Shown here one piece after another: positions 1 through 8,795 of a DNA stretch of 64,000 nt. A program made the translations under genes and the position numbers. The DNA is from Vibrio sp. Isolate34. Its GTDB lineage: Bacteria > Pseudomonadota > Gammaproteobacteria > Enterobacterales > Vibrionaceae. Below the pieces are notes generated by a model, which did no database searches, was not told where the DNA came from, and worked only from the letters and a program-made list of their open reading frames with translations. The stretch's first letter is position 1, and every line of letters begins with the position of its first letter. The stretch lies in NCBI RefSeq assembly GCF_022397915.1, contig NZ_JAKEUO010000025.1, positions 1 to 64,000 of the forward strand, read 5' to 3'.

Positions 1-244
1 TTCGTCATATAACGCACCTTAGATGGATTCACTTACGTTCATCATACTGACTACCTAGCACTCACCCGATTTGTGTGGTTATCAGGAGGATCGTCCTCTC
101 ACGATTCGAATCCCGAGCAATTTAGATTGCTCTTCGTTACATTGTCTGAGCCGCTACTTTATTCAGGCCCATAGGTTCATCTGGTGATACAGATGGTCCA
201 CTCATAAAGCGGTGAACAACGCTTCATACGACTTCAGGTCGCAC
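1..244 (-). mobile_element. Probable 5' part of a group II intron (runs off the window)
   Basis: Read on the minus strand from 244, the sequence begins with GTGCGAC, the usual 5' boundary of bacterial group II introns. It then folds into a chain of hairpins typical of domain I: a CGAC/GTCG stem, an ATGAAGCG/CGCTTTAT stem, a CATCTG/CAGATG stem, a perfect 7-bp stem GAGCAAT/ATTGCTC at 115-132, and GAGGA/TCCTC. Further motifs such as ACAATGTAACGAAG and AACGTAAGTGAA resemble conserved parts of domain I as I remember them. No open frame of useful length occurs here. The catalytic domain V and any reverse transcriptase would lie outside the window, so the call rests on partial evidence. Another large structured RNA remains possible. 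Confidence 0.5.
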
Positions 245-370
245 GGGCAATACTGTGTTAGCTGAATGTCTAACATTGAAACAACTCATACACCTTATTT
301 TACCCACCTTTATTAGGGGGTTGATCGGGTGGTTAGCTGCCCATCAAAAATTTCTTTATGAGTCCCAGAC
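245..370. other. Non-coding stretch between the intron and the guaC terminator
   Basis: No open frame of note. It holds a GTTAG/CTAAC stem and an imperfect CCACC...GGGTGG stem. In the uninterrupted chromosome it would be the sequence just beyond the guaC terminator and the 5' exon side of the putative intron. Confidence 0.4.
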
Positions 371-399
371 AAAAAAAGAGCCGCTAAAAAGCGGCTCTT
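371..399 (-). terminator. Displaced rho-independent terminator of guaC
   Basis: On the minus strand a perfect 9-bp stem AAGAGCCGC/GCGGCTCTT with loop TTTTTA is followed by a run of seven T. If the transposon is removed, this terminator lies some 30 bp after the guaC stop codon in the correct orientation, so it is almost certainly the original guaC terminator. It now ends the long minus-strand cargo transcripts that leave the element. Confidence 0.85.
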
Positions 400-409
400 G
401 ATTTTCAAA

Positions 410-414
410 CTATT
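410..414. repeat. Target-site duplication CTATT, guaC-distal copy
   Basis: The five bases CTATT immediately precede the terminal TGTTGA of the element and recur exactly at 30686-30690, directly after the terminal ACA. Five-base duplications are the hallmark of Tn7-family transposition. Confidence 0.9.
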
Positions 415-519
415 TGTTGAAACAACCATAAATTGATAACAATGAATCCATTAAAGTCATAGACTTAATCGAAAAACAACCATATCTTGATATCGCATAA
501 AGCAACCATAAGTTGATAT
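415..519. repeat. guaC-distal transposon end with three TnsB-binding-like sites
   Basis: Three direct 20-bp sites follow the terminal TGTTGA: AAACAACCATAAATTGATAA (420-439), AAACAACCATATCTTGATAT (474-493) and AAGCAACCATAAGTTGATAT (500-519). They share the core CAACCATANNTTGATA, which also occurs in inverted orientation at the other end of the element. Spacing and repetition are as expected for TnsB-binding sites of Tn7-like ends. Confidence 0.85.
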
Positions 520-628
520 TTTTGTGGAACGAGGATTTCAGCGAAACTACAGCGGTAAGAAAGTTACTTTCAGTTAGCTAGTAAGATTCATCAAAAGAAC
601 CATCTCAAGCTTAGAAAACATCTAATCA

Positions 629-1165
629 TTACAGTCCAGATAACCTTGTATCAGTCACGTTCACCAACTCTCTAAAGAATCGGATGCACTTGTCCAGTTC
701 ATCGCGCTTGACGATATGAGCTTCGGTTCTATCGGTTTGAGCGCGATGAACAGCCTCACCTCGTTTTTTTAACCATTTATTGAGTTGTGTTCTAGCTTCA
801 TCAGCGGTTTGAAAATTATTCCAGACCCAAGCTTCGGTCACATCAATACCGAAGAACTCAGCAAAAAGTGCTTTGGTCTTCTTTGACCCAGGATTGTTAA
901 AGTACTTAAGATGCTCATCCAGTCGGTTCTCAACAATTCTTCCAAGTTGTGAGCCTATAACGACACCATATTTCGCATCAACAAGCTCTTTTGCTATGTC
1001 TTCTACATAGGTTTCCCAAGCAGTAAGAGTCATTATCAGAGTTGCTCTCTTAAGTACTTCTGGAGGCTGAGAGTTGGAGTGACATCCGTTTAACTGATCG
1101 TAACACTCTAATAATTGCTCAGCGTCTGAGATCGCGTACTCAAAATTGGCTTTCGCTTGTGACAT
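629..1165 (-). CDS. HEPN-domain protein (MAE_28990 / RiboL-PSP type), probable RNase
   Basis: A 178-residue, mainly helical protein. Near the C-terminus (about residues 134-140) it has RGEAVH, an R-x4-H motif that marks the active site of HEPN ribonucleases. The preceding helices, with the TAWETYVE segment near residue 50, resemble the MAE_28990/RiboL-PSP group of HEPN proteins, which are common in defence islands and often toxic effectors. The start is supported by AGGAAAAAGG before the ATG. It is the last cargo gene before the guaC-distal end and is separated from the VWA gene by 161 bp, so it may be independent or an effector of the neighbouring MoxR/VWA set. Substrate unknown. Confidence 0.65.
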   Translation of the reverse strand: MSQAKANFEYAISDAEQLLECYDQLNGCHSNSQPPEVLKRATLIMTLTAWETYVEDIAKELVDAKYGVVIGSQLGRIVENRLDEHLKYFNNPGSKKTKALFAEFFGIDVTEAWVWNNFQTADEARTQLNKWLKKRGEAVHRAQTDRTEAHIVKRDELDKCIRFFRELVNVTDTRLSGL

Positions 1166-1326
1166 CCTTTTTCCTAGTTATCATGACTATATGCATAAAG
1201 TGGAATTTACCATATCTAGGACTAAATCAATGACAACTAGGTTCAATAAAGTTGAGTTACTTCAATAAGCTAATGACTTTTGGTTGCTAATCGCGCTGAA
1301 AGCAGATTGGCATCACCAACGAGCGG

Positions 1327-2874
1327 CTAACGCTTTAAATCAACCCACTCCGAAAAGTAATGAATAGGGTCACAAATTTTGCTCATTGATGTGTAGTGAT
1401 AATTACCGATTTGTATACCGTGTACCTGTAGCCCCTGCTTCTCTCTTCGGTTGCTAATTTTCCGACTTAACCCCGAAGTCACTGGGAACTCACCATCACT
1501 CACTAACAAAACATCGGCTTTATGCCATTCTTCTGAATCACACTTTTCCAGCGCTTTGTTAAGTGGCCCTTCAGCATCTGTACCACCTCCAAAAGACATC
1601 GTGAGGAAGTTAAGTAGGTCATTAAACCCCGAAGCATCTAACGTCAAATCAAGCTCACTAACCTCCTTCTTACTTCCAAAGAGATAAACGTAGCAACGCC
1701 GTTGCTCTTTGTAGGCCACTTTCAAGCATTCCAAAACGGTCGCTTTGGCAATGTTTTCTGGTAATCCCTTCATTGAGCCTGAAGTGTCCAAACAAATCAC
1801 CATCGGACCTCGGTTCTTATTGCTTTTATTGCCCTGCTTTTCACTAACGGATTCTTGCTCTAGTTGCTCTACTGTTTCCAGGACCTCGGTCCCTTCCACT
1901 GAGTAAGAAAGTAAAGAATGCTCTGCTCGCTTAGCATGCCACAGTTTTTTAAGCACAGGATTGGTTAACAGTGAGGTTTCTTGGGGTAACATTCTAGAGA
2001 TCGAATCTGACCGAGTAATGCCTTTAGTCTCCATTGGAACAAGAGGTGTTGCTACATACTTCTCATGTCTAGTAGCAACACTCATTTTGATTATGATTTC
2101 TTCAAGTACTGAGCCATCTGCTTGCTCGTCACGCCCTAAGTCTCGAATCAAACTTTGTAACTTAGGAAGTTTTTTTACAAGCTTGTTTAACCGAGCAATG
2201 TCGAGCCAACCATGGCTTTGGAAAACGCCTTTTGATAAGTCAAAGCCTAAACCAGTAATCAGCCCAAGTTCAGTAAATACCTCTTCTAATTGGGCCCATA
2301 CTGCTAGCCTCTCTTGCCATACACTAGGCAAGATACCAACACCATTCTGTTCAGAGAGTAATTGCTGCCAAACTTCCTCTGAAGCAGAGGAAGCAATTCT
2401 TGTTTGCTGAGCATTAGTGAGAGAGATAGATTTAGTTTGTTTACGTTTGTTCTTTCTTTTCTCTAAAGCTTGCTTAATTTGACTTAACGCTTCTTCTTCC
2501 ATCTGCTTAATCAGACCAGTAACTAACGGCGATGCTTTAGATTGAAGTTTATCTATCGTAATTAAAATGTCAGATAGCAGAGCATCTGTGACCTCTTCAC
2601 TCTTAGCGCAGTAACGATTTAATCCAGTGTCTTCTAGCACTTTACAAATCGCATCAGTCAGAGACTGGGGGGCTAATGGCATTAAACTCGTCGGATTCGC
2701 CCCTACAAGAAGTTCATTTCTGGAGTTAACTAATGACTCGCACCGCTCTACTAACTCACCATTAGTATTTGTAATAACAGCCGGAAAAAATTTCTCCGGC
2801 ACATTATCGAGGCATGTTAAAGGGCTATCCAAGTTCAATAACGGAGAGCTAATCAGATACTTTTCTCTAATCAC
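1327..2874 (-). CDS. VWA-domain protein, ViaA-like partner of the MoxR ATPase
   Basis: About 515 residues. The C-terminal third is a von Willebrand A domain with a full MIDAS signature: DTSGSMKG near residue 365, a conserved Thr in GGGTDAEG, and VSDGE. The long N-terminal helical region matches the layout of ViaA, the partner of RavA in enterobacteria. The start is taken at GTG 2874, because AAGGAG stands four bases before it. An in-frame ATG at 2898 exists but has no ribosome site. The gene overlaps the end of the MoxR ATPase gene by 8 bp, implying translational coupling. MoxR-VWA pairs act as chaperone-like remodelling machines, and here the setting suggests a defence role (inference). Confidence 0.8.
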   Translation of the reverse strand: MIREKYLISSPLLNLDSPLTCLDNVPEKFFPAVITNTNGELVERCESLVNSRNELLVGANPTSLMPLAPQSLTDAICKVLEDTGLNRYCAKSEEVTDALLSDILITIDKLQSKASPLVTGLIKQMEEEALSQIKQALEKRKNKRKQTKSISLTNAQQTRIASSASEEVWQQLLSEQNGVGILPSVWQERLAVWAQLEEVFTELGLITGLGFDLSKGVFQSHGWLDIARLNKLVKKLPKLQSLIRDLGRDEQADGSVLEEIIIKMSVATRHEKYVATPLVPMETKGITRSDSISRMLPQETSLLTNPVLKKLWHAKRAEHSLLSYSVEGTEVLETVEQLEQESVSEKQGNKSNKNRGPMVICLDTSGSMKGLPENIAKATVLECLKVAYKEQRRCYVYLFGSKKEVSELDLTLDASGFNDLLNFLTMSFGGGTDAEGPLNKALEKCDSEEWHKADVLLVSDGEFPVTSGLSRKISNRREKQGLQVHGIQIGNYHYTSMSKICDPIHYFSEWVDLKR

Positions 2875-4378
2875 ACAGCTCTCCTTCCACTGGATCATCA
2901 GAAGAAACTAGCTCTGCAATCTCTATAGTTGGGTCTTTCTCTAACGGCAAACGACCAAACCCATCAACAAGTTTATTAGCTCTATTTAGTAGCTTTTCAG
3001 CTTGTTTTAGTGACTCATTGAGTGAGTCGACAATTTCTGGTGACAAATTGCAATCTAACCAAAGGTGGTTATTGAAGTATTGTTCAACAATGTGCAATTC
3101 TTGCTTCACAGTACCAATGTATTGATCGATGTTACTTACTATTTCTTGGACGCTTGATATTCGGCTGTCGATATGAGCCTTGGAAAACCTCACAATACCG
3201 ATCAATGGATCGTTCTCTACTTTTTCCATCCATGGTTCACTCCTGTAATGTCTATTCGTCGTCTTATTTCCGTCATAGTCCTTATAAAGTAAATTGCCAT
3301 TTCTATCCTTCGCTTGACGTTCACTAGACTTTTTAGTCGTTTCATTACCATCACAATCGATATAGAGTAGTTTTCCTTGAGCATCTTTTTTATGCGGACT
3401 GCTTTCTTCTGCTAACCTACTTTCCCATACACTCAAAAATTGTAATAGTCGAGATGGAGGTGTTTTTCCATCGACGGTCACCAAGCGCTTGTAGAGTTCT
3501 TGAAGGCCCTCAAGTTGCTCTGGTTGTTCCCATAAACAATGTGGAAGAATCCATGTGTCGTAAATACTGGTTTCATTAAAGCCTGAAGTGAAAGCTGACA
3601 CTTTCATCAATTTGACCAGCTTACGCCAACGTCGATCAGATACGTAAATCTCTTGTGACGCTAAGTAATTACGAAACTCTTTACACGCTTCTTTCGTTGC
3701 TAAAGTCAACTCAACTTTCTCAGCTAGGCGCTGTACCTCATTTAGATCTTCAACCTTCAAACGTACATTGAGTTCTGGGTCGAACCCCTCTAATGCCCCA
3801 CAAAGTAATGCATCAAAAGACTCCGTAGACACAGGCGACACATAAGAACGCAGAATGAATCTATCGTATAAAGCGCTGAGCTCCTCGCCTTCCGGTAACT
3901 CGTTACTTGCTGCTACAACAGAGATTAAAGGAACATTGACTCTTCGATTCCCGTTATCAAACTGGCGTTCGTTCAGCAAAGTTAGAAGACTGTTTAAGAT
4001 TGCACTGTTTGCTTTAAAGATTTCATCGATAAACGCCACGGATGCTTCAGGCAGGTATCCACTAGTAAGCCTATTGTAACGATCCTCTTCCAACGCTTTG
4101 ATCGAAAGCGGTCCAAACAGCTCTTCTGGAACAGAAAAACGCGTAACTAGTCGTTCAAAATAATTAGCCTCAACAAAGACACTTTTCAGCCGCTTTGCCA
4201 GTTCACTTTTAGCCGTTCCTGGAGGCCCAACTAGTAAGACATGCTCACCTGAAAGTGCAGCTAGCATCATAAGTCGGACTTGCTGCTCTCTTTCCAATAA
4301 TCCATTACTCATCTGGGCCATTAGTGTTTGTAGCTTGTCTTTTCTGTTCATCGTTGTTGTACATACTGTCGTTGTCAA
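2867..4378 (-). CDS. MoxR-family AAA+ ATPase, RavA-like
   Basis: 503 residues. Walker A GPPGTAKS at 51-58, Walker B FIDEIFK near 115, sensor region VVAASNELPEG and ALYDRF. The stretch from LLAALSGE to NERQF is closely similar to E. coli RavA. The C-terminal half differs from RavA: around residues 330-382 a unit of about 16 residues with pattern G-x-LLY-x-D-x-DGN-x-TT occurs twice, resembling YD-type repeats. A TTG at 4378 has AAGGA seven bases upstream. The ATG at 4351 (MNRKDK) is the alternative start and has no visible ribosome site. Together with the downstream VWA protein it forms a RavA/ViaA-type pair. Confidence 0.85.
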   Translation of the reverse strand: MTTTVCTTTMNRKDKLQTLMAQMSNGLLEREQQVRLMMLAALSGEHVLLVGPPGTAKSELAKRLKSVFVEANYFERLVTRFSVPEELFGPLSIKALEEDRYNRLTSGYLPEASVAFIDEIFKANSAILNSLLTLLNERQFDNGNRRVNVPLISVVAASNELPEGEELSALYDRFILRSYVSPVSTESFDALLCGALEGFDPELNVRLKVEDLNEVQRLAEKVELTLATKEACKEFRNYLASQEIYVSDRRWRKLVKLMKVSAFTSGFNETSIYDTWILPHCLWEQPEQLEGLQELYKRLVTVDGKTPPSRLLQFLSVWESRLAEESSPHKKDAQGKLLYIDCDGNETTKKSSERQAKDRNGNLLYKDYDGNKTTNRHYRSEPWMEKVENDPLIGIVRFSKAHIDSRISSVQEIVSNIDQYIGTVKQELHIVEQYFNNHLWLDCNLSPEIVDSLNESLKQAEKLLNRANKLVDGFGRLPLEKDPTIEIAELVSSDDPVEGELCD

Positions 4379-4425
4379 AATAAATTCCTTCTCTTTATGT
4401 CGTTAGCGTACATTTGGTAACGGAT

Positions 4426-7400
4426 TTAGTCCGAGCACCACACGCGTAACTCAGCTAATGTTGTTTTCTTTATGAAAAGTTCTGTTGTTCCAAGTAATTT
4501 GAGCATTTCTTCTGTAATTTTCTCTTTGCTCACTCCCGGTTGCACCACTGCGACTTGAAACTCGATAGGAGTGGTACGTGAGCGATTTTTGATGCTTTCC
4601 AACTGAGCTATATTCCCTTTCAAAAAACGGCTTTGACCTCGCCCTTTCCAAGCTCCCTCACGCTTTTGAATATGTTTGCATAAATAAGGAAGACCAACAT
4701 GCTTCCAACGTACAGAACGTTGAGCCTGCCCGCAGACTTCATAAAGATCACTTAGTCGTCTTCCAGGTTCATTACCATGAGAGTATTTACAGTGGTACAG
4801 GCTTAGAATTATCTTGTCCGGCAGAGATTTAATTGCCACTAAATCAGCAGCTTCTCCATGGTCATCATCATTGATTACGATGTCGTACTCTGAGTCGATA
4901 AGCTGCCAAGTTTGGTGCTGCACCGTATTAGTATTTAAGTTCGCACCCATTGACTCTTTCGTTATGTCCACGGTCCATCCGACAGGATTCAATGCGTCAG
5001 GAGAGTAACTACCTATATTGTCCCTCACCTCAACCCAATAGCAGTTATAAGAAAATGAACCATCAGCGTAATAGACGAATATCGGATCGTGGTACATCTC
5101 TTCTATGAGCGTTCTAGGTTCAGAGTTTCCTACTTGAATAGAGATCGGCTCACCTTCTAACAATTGATAGTCATAACCTTTCGACAGCTCTTGATCGATC
5201 AGCAATTTGTATTTCGATGCGGTTTGAGAGGACTCAAAAACCAGAATGGGTTCTTTGGTTTGTTCATCCCATGTCACTTTTAAGTCGACTTCATACAAGT
5301 AGAATGAAGATGAACCAAAGTATATTTTGACGCCCTCTTCATTACGGACTTGAAGTTGCTCACCCCACTGTATTGATATCGGCATATAAAGATGAGGGTT
5401 GTCTATTTTCTGAGGTCTCAAGAAGTCACGTGTAATGTTTGTATCATCATTACCACCCTCTACTACTTTATCCCACGCTGCTTTTGCCCAGAGTAACCAG
5501 TCGGCGATTGAACCCGCTTTGGGAGACCAAACTTTACCTTTACGCTCCGAACAGCCCCACAATACTTTGTTGCCATCCTCATACCCCATGGCCGCAATAT
5601 TGCTAAGAGTTGACGCAGATTTTTCAACTGCGCTTAGCCCCTCGGTAACGTTTGGTCCAAAGAATTGCGTAAAGCTAATCGCTCCGTTTTGTGCAGAACC
5701 AAGATTATTCACCAGTGGATATTCGATGTTATTGAGAACATTAAAAATCTGTTTTCCTGACATAACATAAGTGGACTCACCACATAATTTTTCAGCCAGT
5801 ATTTCTACTTTAAACCCCTTATAATCATTTGAATAAATGAGTAAAGCGTTACGTTCATTATCCCAATGAGCTATCAGTATTTTGTAGTTGATGTCTTTAA
5901 CATCTTTAAAGTGACCCCATTTCACAGACGTGCTGGCTACAGCCAACAACACCAAAATATTTTCCTCGCTTGAAATTGAATGCCACATTTCATCATGACT
6001 GAATTTGATATCCGTGAACTTTTCAGGATTCCAACTTTCACAATCTGTCTTAAATAACATAGCTGAGCAAGATGGTCGCAAGTTCCAGAGCGAAAGCTGT
6101 TCGTGCAAGTCACCTTGTCCTCTAAGAGAGTCAACAACCTCCTGTAATCGCACCTCTCGTTCTATTTGATTCTCTGACAAGCGTCTTAACACTTCATCCC
6201 AATCAGCACCAAGTGCGTACAATTTCTGCAACGCACCTTCAACGCCAGGATCTGCTATATTTACAACCACACTTGCAGAACCAAGTGTTTCTTTGTGAGA
6301 GACACGGGTAAACCGCCCAATAAACTGTAACGTTATCGCCAAACTTTTATGATGGTCATGAATAGCCGCAATTTTTAGGTTTGGTAAATCGTACCCTTCA
6401 CCTAGCATATCGACACATACTACCACTTTGGCTTCTCGTGCTCGCAGATAGGCAAGGCGCTTATTTTGTTCCGTTTTAGAAAGGTCAGAATGAACCAATA
6501 CAGGTTTAAGCTCTGGCGCCAATTTCTGATATAGATTAAAGACTTCTTTCGCTCTTTCTTTAGTTTTCACCCTAGCCATCATTAAGTGATCAAGCCCTGA
6601 ATCCATATCATGCTGTAGCAACTTGATTGCTTTATCTGCGATAGCGAGATCCATGGAGTCTTGAAAGTATTCTTCTACTGGTTCGAGCTGTACGTTAGTA
6701 AAATAGCCTGCTTTTTGAGCTTCACCCATGGTGTAGTTGTAGATGATTTTGGCACCCAAACTTTGAGTATCATTACGGAAAGGCGTAGCGGTAAACTGAA
6801 CAACTCTTTTTCCAACAAATTGCTCTTTTATTCCATTCCACGTATTAGCTGAAATATGATGAGCTTCGTCAACAAAAAGATGACTACAAGCGTTGCAGAT
6901 TGTTTCAAGTACACCTGAATTGGCAAAGCGTGATTTCAATATTTGAGGTGTTGCAACTAGCACATTAGCACTGTCGAGCAGCTTCTGCGCCTCTTCTACA
7001 GTCTTAATGCCCTTTTTGATCTTCACGACAGCAGGATGGAGTATTTCCTCGGGTACAACACCCAACTCTGCCAAGCAACCAAGAATTTTGAACTTATCGC
7101 CAATTTGATCTCGTAACGAATTTGAAGGAACCAACACCAGGACTTTGTCGCAGCGGTGGTAGATCGTTGTCGCCAACATAGTCTCTGTTTTGCCTGTTCC
7201 AGTCGGTAGAACGACTGTACTAGGCTCTATATTCGCTGATCTTGAAAACTCAGCCGAGATTGCGTGAAGAGCACCGACTTGAGGCGTACGCAATCCCAAG
7301 CTACCCGACTCTGTGTCCTCGGCCTTAAATATGAACTGATTCTGCCAAGACTTGGAAATTTGCGAGGGTTTCAAATCGTTCAATTTCGTCAACGGGTGGT

Positions 7401-7704
7401 TTAGCCATCGAAGTTCGGATTCGACAGCTAGCACCTTAAAACTTGCAGGTTTTAGTGTGTATAAAACTGGGTAACCTTCAAGGTGCGAAACACAAACACG
7501 CTTACTTTTAACAATATAAAACTTAGCGTAATCACCTCCAATTGGCGACTTACAGATAACGATATCAGCGTTATCTGTAGTAGCTATCGATACAGTGAGC
7601 TCAAACGAGCGACGTCCGAACCTCTCGACTCTATTTCCAGATACTTGGATATCCGGGAAAGAAAATGATGGAATTGTTAAAGTAGTAGAATTAGCGTCTG
7701 TCAT
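4426..7704 (-). CDS. Large SF2 DEAD/DEAH-type helicase with possible C-terminal nuclease-like region
   Basis: About 1092 residues from ATG 7704, chosen for GAGGTG ten bases upstream. An in-frame start at 7764 would add 20 residues. Motif I PTGTGKTE lies near residue 165, motif II VDEAHH near 277, motif III FTATPFRND near 305, and motifs V/VI GEGYDLPN and QFIGRFTRV near 445-470. The C-terminal 600 residues carry no domain I can name. Near residue 970 the pattern GEAADLVAIK followed by SLYHCKYS looks like a D...x-x-K arrangement of PD-(D/E)XK nucleases (weak). The gene lies 47 bp upstream of the MoxR gene in the same direction, so it may be the first gene of a helicase-MoxR-VWA(-HEPN) operon. 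Confidence 0.75.
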   Translation of the reverse strand: MTDANSTTLTIPSFSFPDIQVSGNRVERFGRRSFELTVSIATTDNADIVICKSPIGGDYAKFYIVKSKRVCVSHLEGYPVLYTLKPASFKVLAVESELRWLNHPLTKLNDLKPSQISKSWQNQFIFKAEDTESGSLGLRTPQVGALHAISAEFSRSANIEPSTVVLPTGTGKTETMLATTIYHRCDKVLVLVPSNSLRDQIGDKFKILGCLAELGVVPEEILHPAVVKIKKGIKTVEEAQKLLDSANVLVATPQILKSRFANSGVLETICNACSHLFVDEAHHISANTWNGIKEQFVGKRVVQFTATPFRNDTQSLGAKIIYNYTMGEAQKAGYFTNVQLEPVEEYFQDSMDLAIADKAIKLLQHDMDSGLDHLMMARVKTKERAKEVFNLYQKLAPELKPVLVHSDLSKTEQNKRLAYLRAREAKVVVCVDMLGEGYDLPNLKIAAIHDHHKSLAITLQFIGRFTRVSHKETLGSASVVVNIADPGVEGALQKLYALGADWDEVLRRLSENQIEREVRLQEVVDSLRGQGDLHEQLSLWNLRPSCSAMLFKTDCESWNPEKFTDIKFSHDEMWHSISSEENILVLLAVASTSVKWGHFKDVKDINYKILIAHWDNERNALLIYSNDYKGFKVEILAEKLCGESTYVMSGKQIFNVLNNIEYPLVNNLGSAQNGAISFTQFFGPNVTEGLSAVEKSASTLSNIAAMGYEDGNKVLWGCSERKGKVWSPKAGSIADWLLWAKAAWDKVVEGGNDDTNITRDFLRPQKIDNPHLYMPISIQWGEQLQVRNEEGVKIYFGSSSFYLYEVDLKVTWDEQTKEPILVFESSQTASKYKLLIDQELSKGYDYQLLEGEPISIQVGNSEPRTLIEEMYHDPIFVYYADGSFSYNCYWVEVRDNIGSYSPDALNPVGWTVDITKESMGANLNTNTVQHQTWQLIDSEYDIVINDDDHGEAADLVAIKSLPDKIILSLYHCKYSHGNEPGRRLSDLYEVCGQAQRSVRWKHVGLPYLCKHIQKREGAWKGRGQSRFLKGNIAQLESIKNRSRTTPIEFQVAVVQPGVSKEKITEEMLKLLGTTELFIKKTTLAELRVWCSD

Positions 7705-7904
7705 ATTCGATGGCACCTCGATTCGTAAATGTTGATACAACAATGCAATCAACAAGCATGCCAAACGCTAACATTATGATTTAATTGAATCTTTGCAAAC
7801 TATCACAGTTTTATATGGTAATAATATTTACCATATGTAAACAAATTAACAGCCAAATAATCCTGCCACATGTATCGCATCAAGTAGCAGGCTCCAATTG
7901 TTCA

Positions 7905-8795
7905 TTAAGGGTGGGAAGACCAAACATCTCTCACTAGCTTAAAGTCTTCATATTGACAAGAAGTATTGTAAGACATAGATTTCGCTTGTAGTAAGCCTTT
8001 AGGCATCGGAAGTATATCCATGAGTTCTTGACGTTGATCTCTATCTCTCGGCTCCTCAAAACCACCATCGTAGACCAACCCTCCTTTACTGGTAAAAAGC
8101 CCCCTCGCATGCAAAAATCTAGATCCTTCATCATCAGCACAATACCAATATAAATTAATATTGTCTGGCATTGTTCCTTTGAAGCTTTCTAGAGCTTGTC
8201 GCGTAACCGGCCATGGTGGTTTTCCATCTTCTTCAGAAAATATATGGAAATCTACTGAAGTTTTTTTACATAGCTTCATTATTTCAAGTAGTGTTTTTCG
8301 ATAACCAGGTCTGGTGAAACAGATATACGGGTCGTAAATAGTTACCTTTTCTGCACCAAGTAAAAGTGCTTTTGCTGCTTTAGCAAGAGACACCGCAGTT
8401 CGAGGAAATTGCGAAGTATAGGAAAAATCATCATCAGCCAGATCAACAAAAGAACTTACGAACACAGGTATAGAATTGAGTGACTCCTCAACCACTCGAT
8501 GAAATGGCTCGTTCCCATGGCTCATAGTTGCTGCATTAATCCAGCCTGCCCCTTCGAATGCTCGATTAAAAGCTACCGTTTTATTATCCTTGAACGCTCG
8601 AAGTCTTTCTGTAGCACGATCTAAAGTATCGCCTTGATGCGTTCTTCTCAATTGGTCTGAAACTTCCCTAAACCAAGCCTTAGGAAAACCAGATAATACT
8701 GCGCCGCGATCAAATCCAAGCCTTGCATCCAGCAATGCCAAATCAGCTAAGGAGTTGACTTCTGTAGGCGCTACCGCAAACTCCAAATGCAACAT
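7905..8795 (-). CDS. PLD-like protein, partner of the DUF3696 ATPase
   Basis: 296 residues, unrecognised at the N-terminus. The C-terminal half contains YDPYICF near 155 and LHARGLFTSKGG followed by YDGGFEEP near 230-245. This resembles the H-x-K-x4-D...GS-x-N layout of phospholipase D-type domains, but with Arg in place of the usual Lys and without a clean HKD, so it may be degenerate or a MIT_C-like relative. The start ATG overlaps the TGA of the ATPase gene (TGATG), showing tight translational coupling. Together they look like a two-gene ATPase/effector system, though the function is unproven. Confidence 0.5.
   Translation of the reverse strand: MLHLEFAVAPTEVNSLADLALLDARLGFDRGAVLSGFPKAWFREVSDQLRRTHQGDTLDRATERLRAFKDNKTVAFNRAFEGAGWINAATMSHGNEPFHRVVEESLNSIPVFVSSFVDLADDDFSYTSQFPRTAVSLAKAAKALLLGAEKVTIYDPYICFTRPGYRKTLLEIMKLCKKTSVDFHIFSEEDGKPPWPVTRQALESFKGTMPDNINLYWYCADDEGSRFLHARGLFTSKGGLVYDGGFEEPRDRDQRQELMDILPMPKGLLQAKSMSYNTSCQYEDFKLVRDVWSSHP

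Noticed and set aside
1..370. RNase P RNA, tmRNA, 6S RNA or a riboswitch in the structured left flank
   Set aside because: None of their conserved cores is present; the GTGCGAC start and hairpin series fit a group II intron better.
1961..2410. 149-codon plus-strand frame
   Set aside because: Antisense to the VWA gene, with a Ser-rich composition typical of a complementary-strand artefact.
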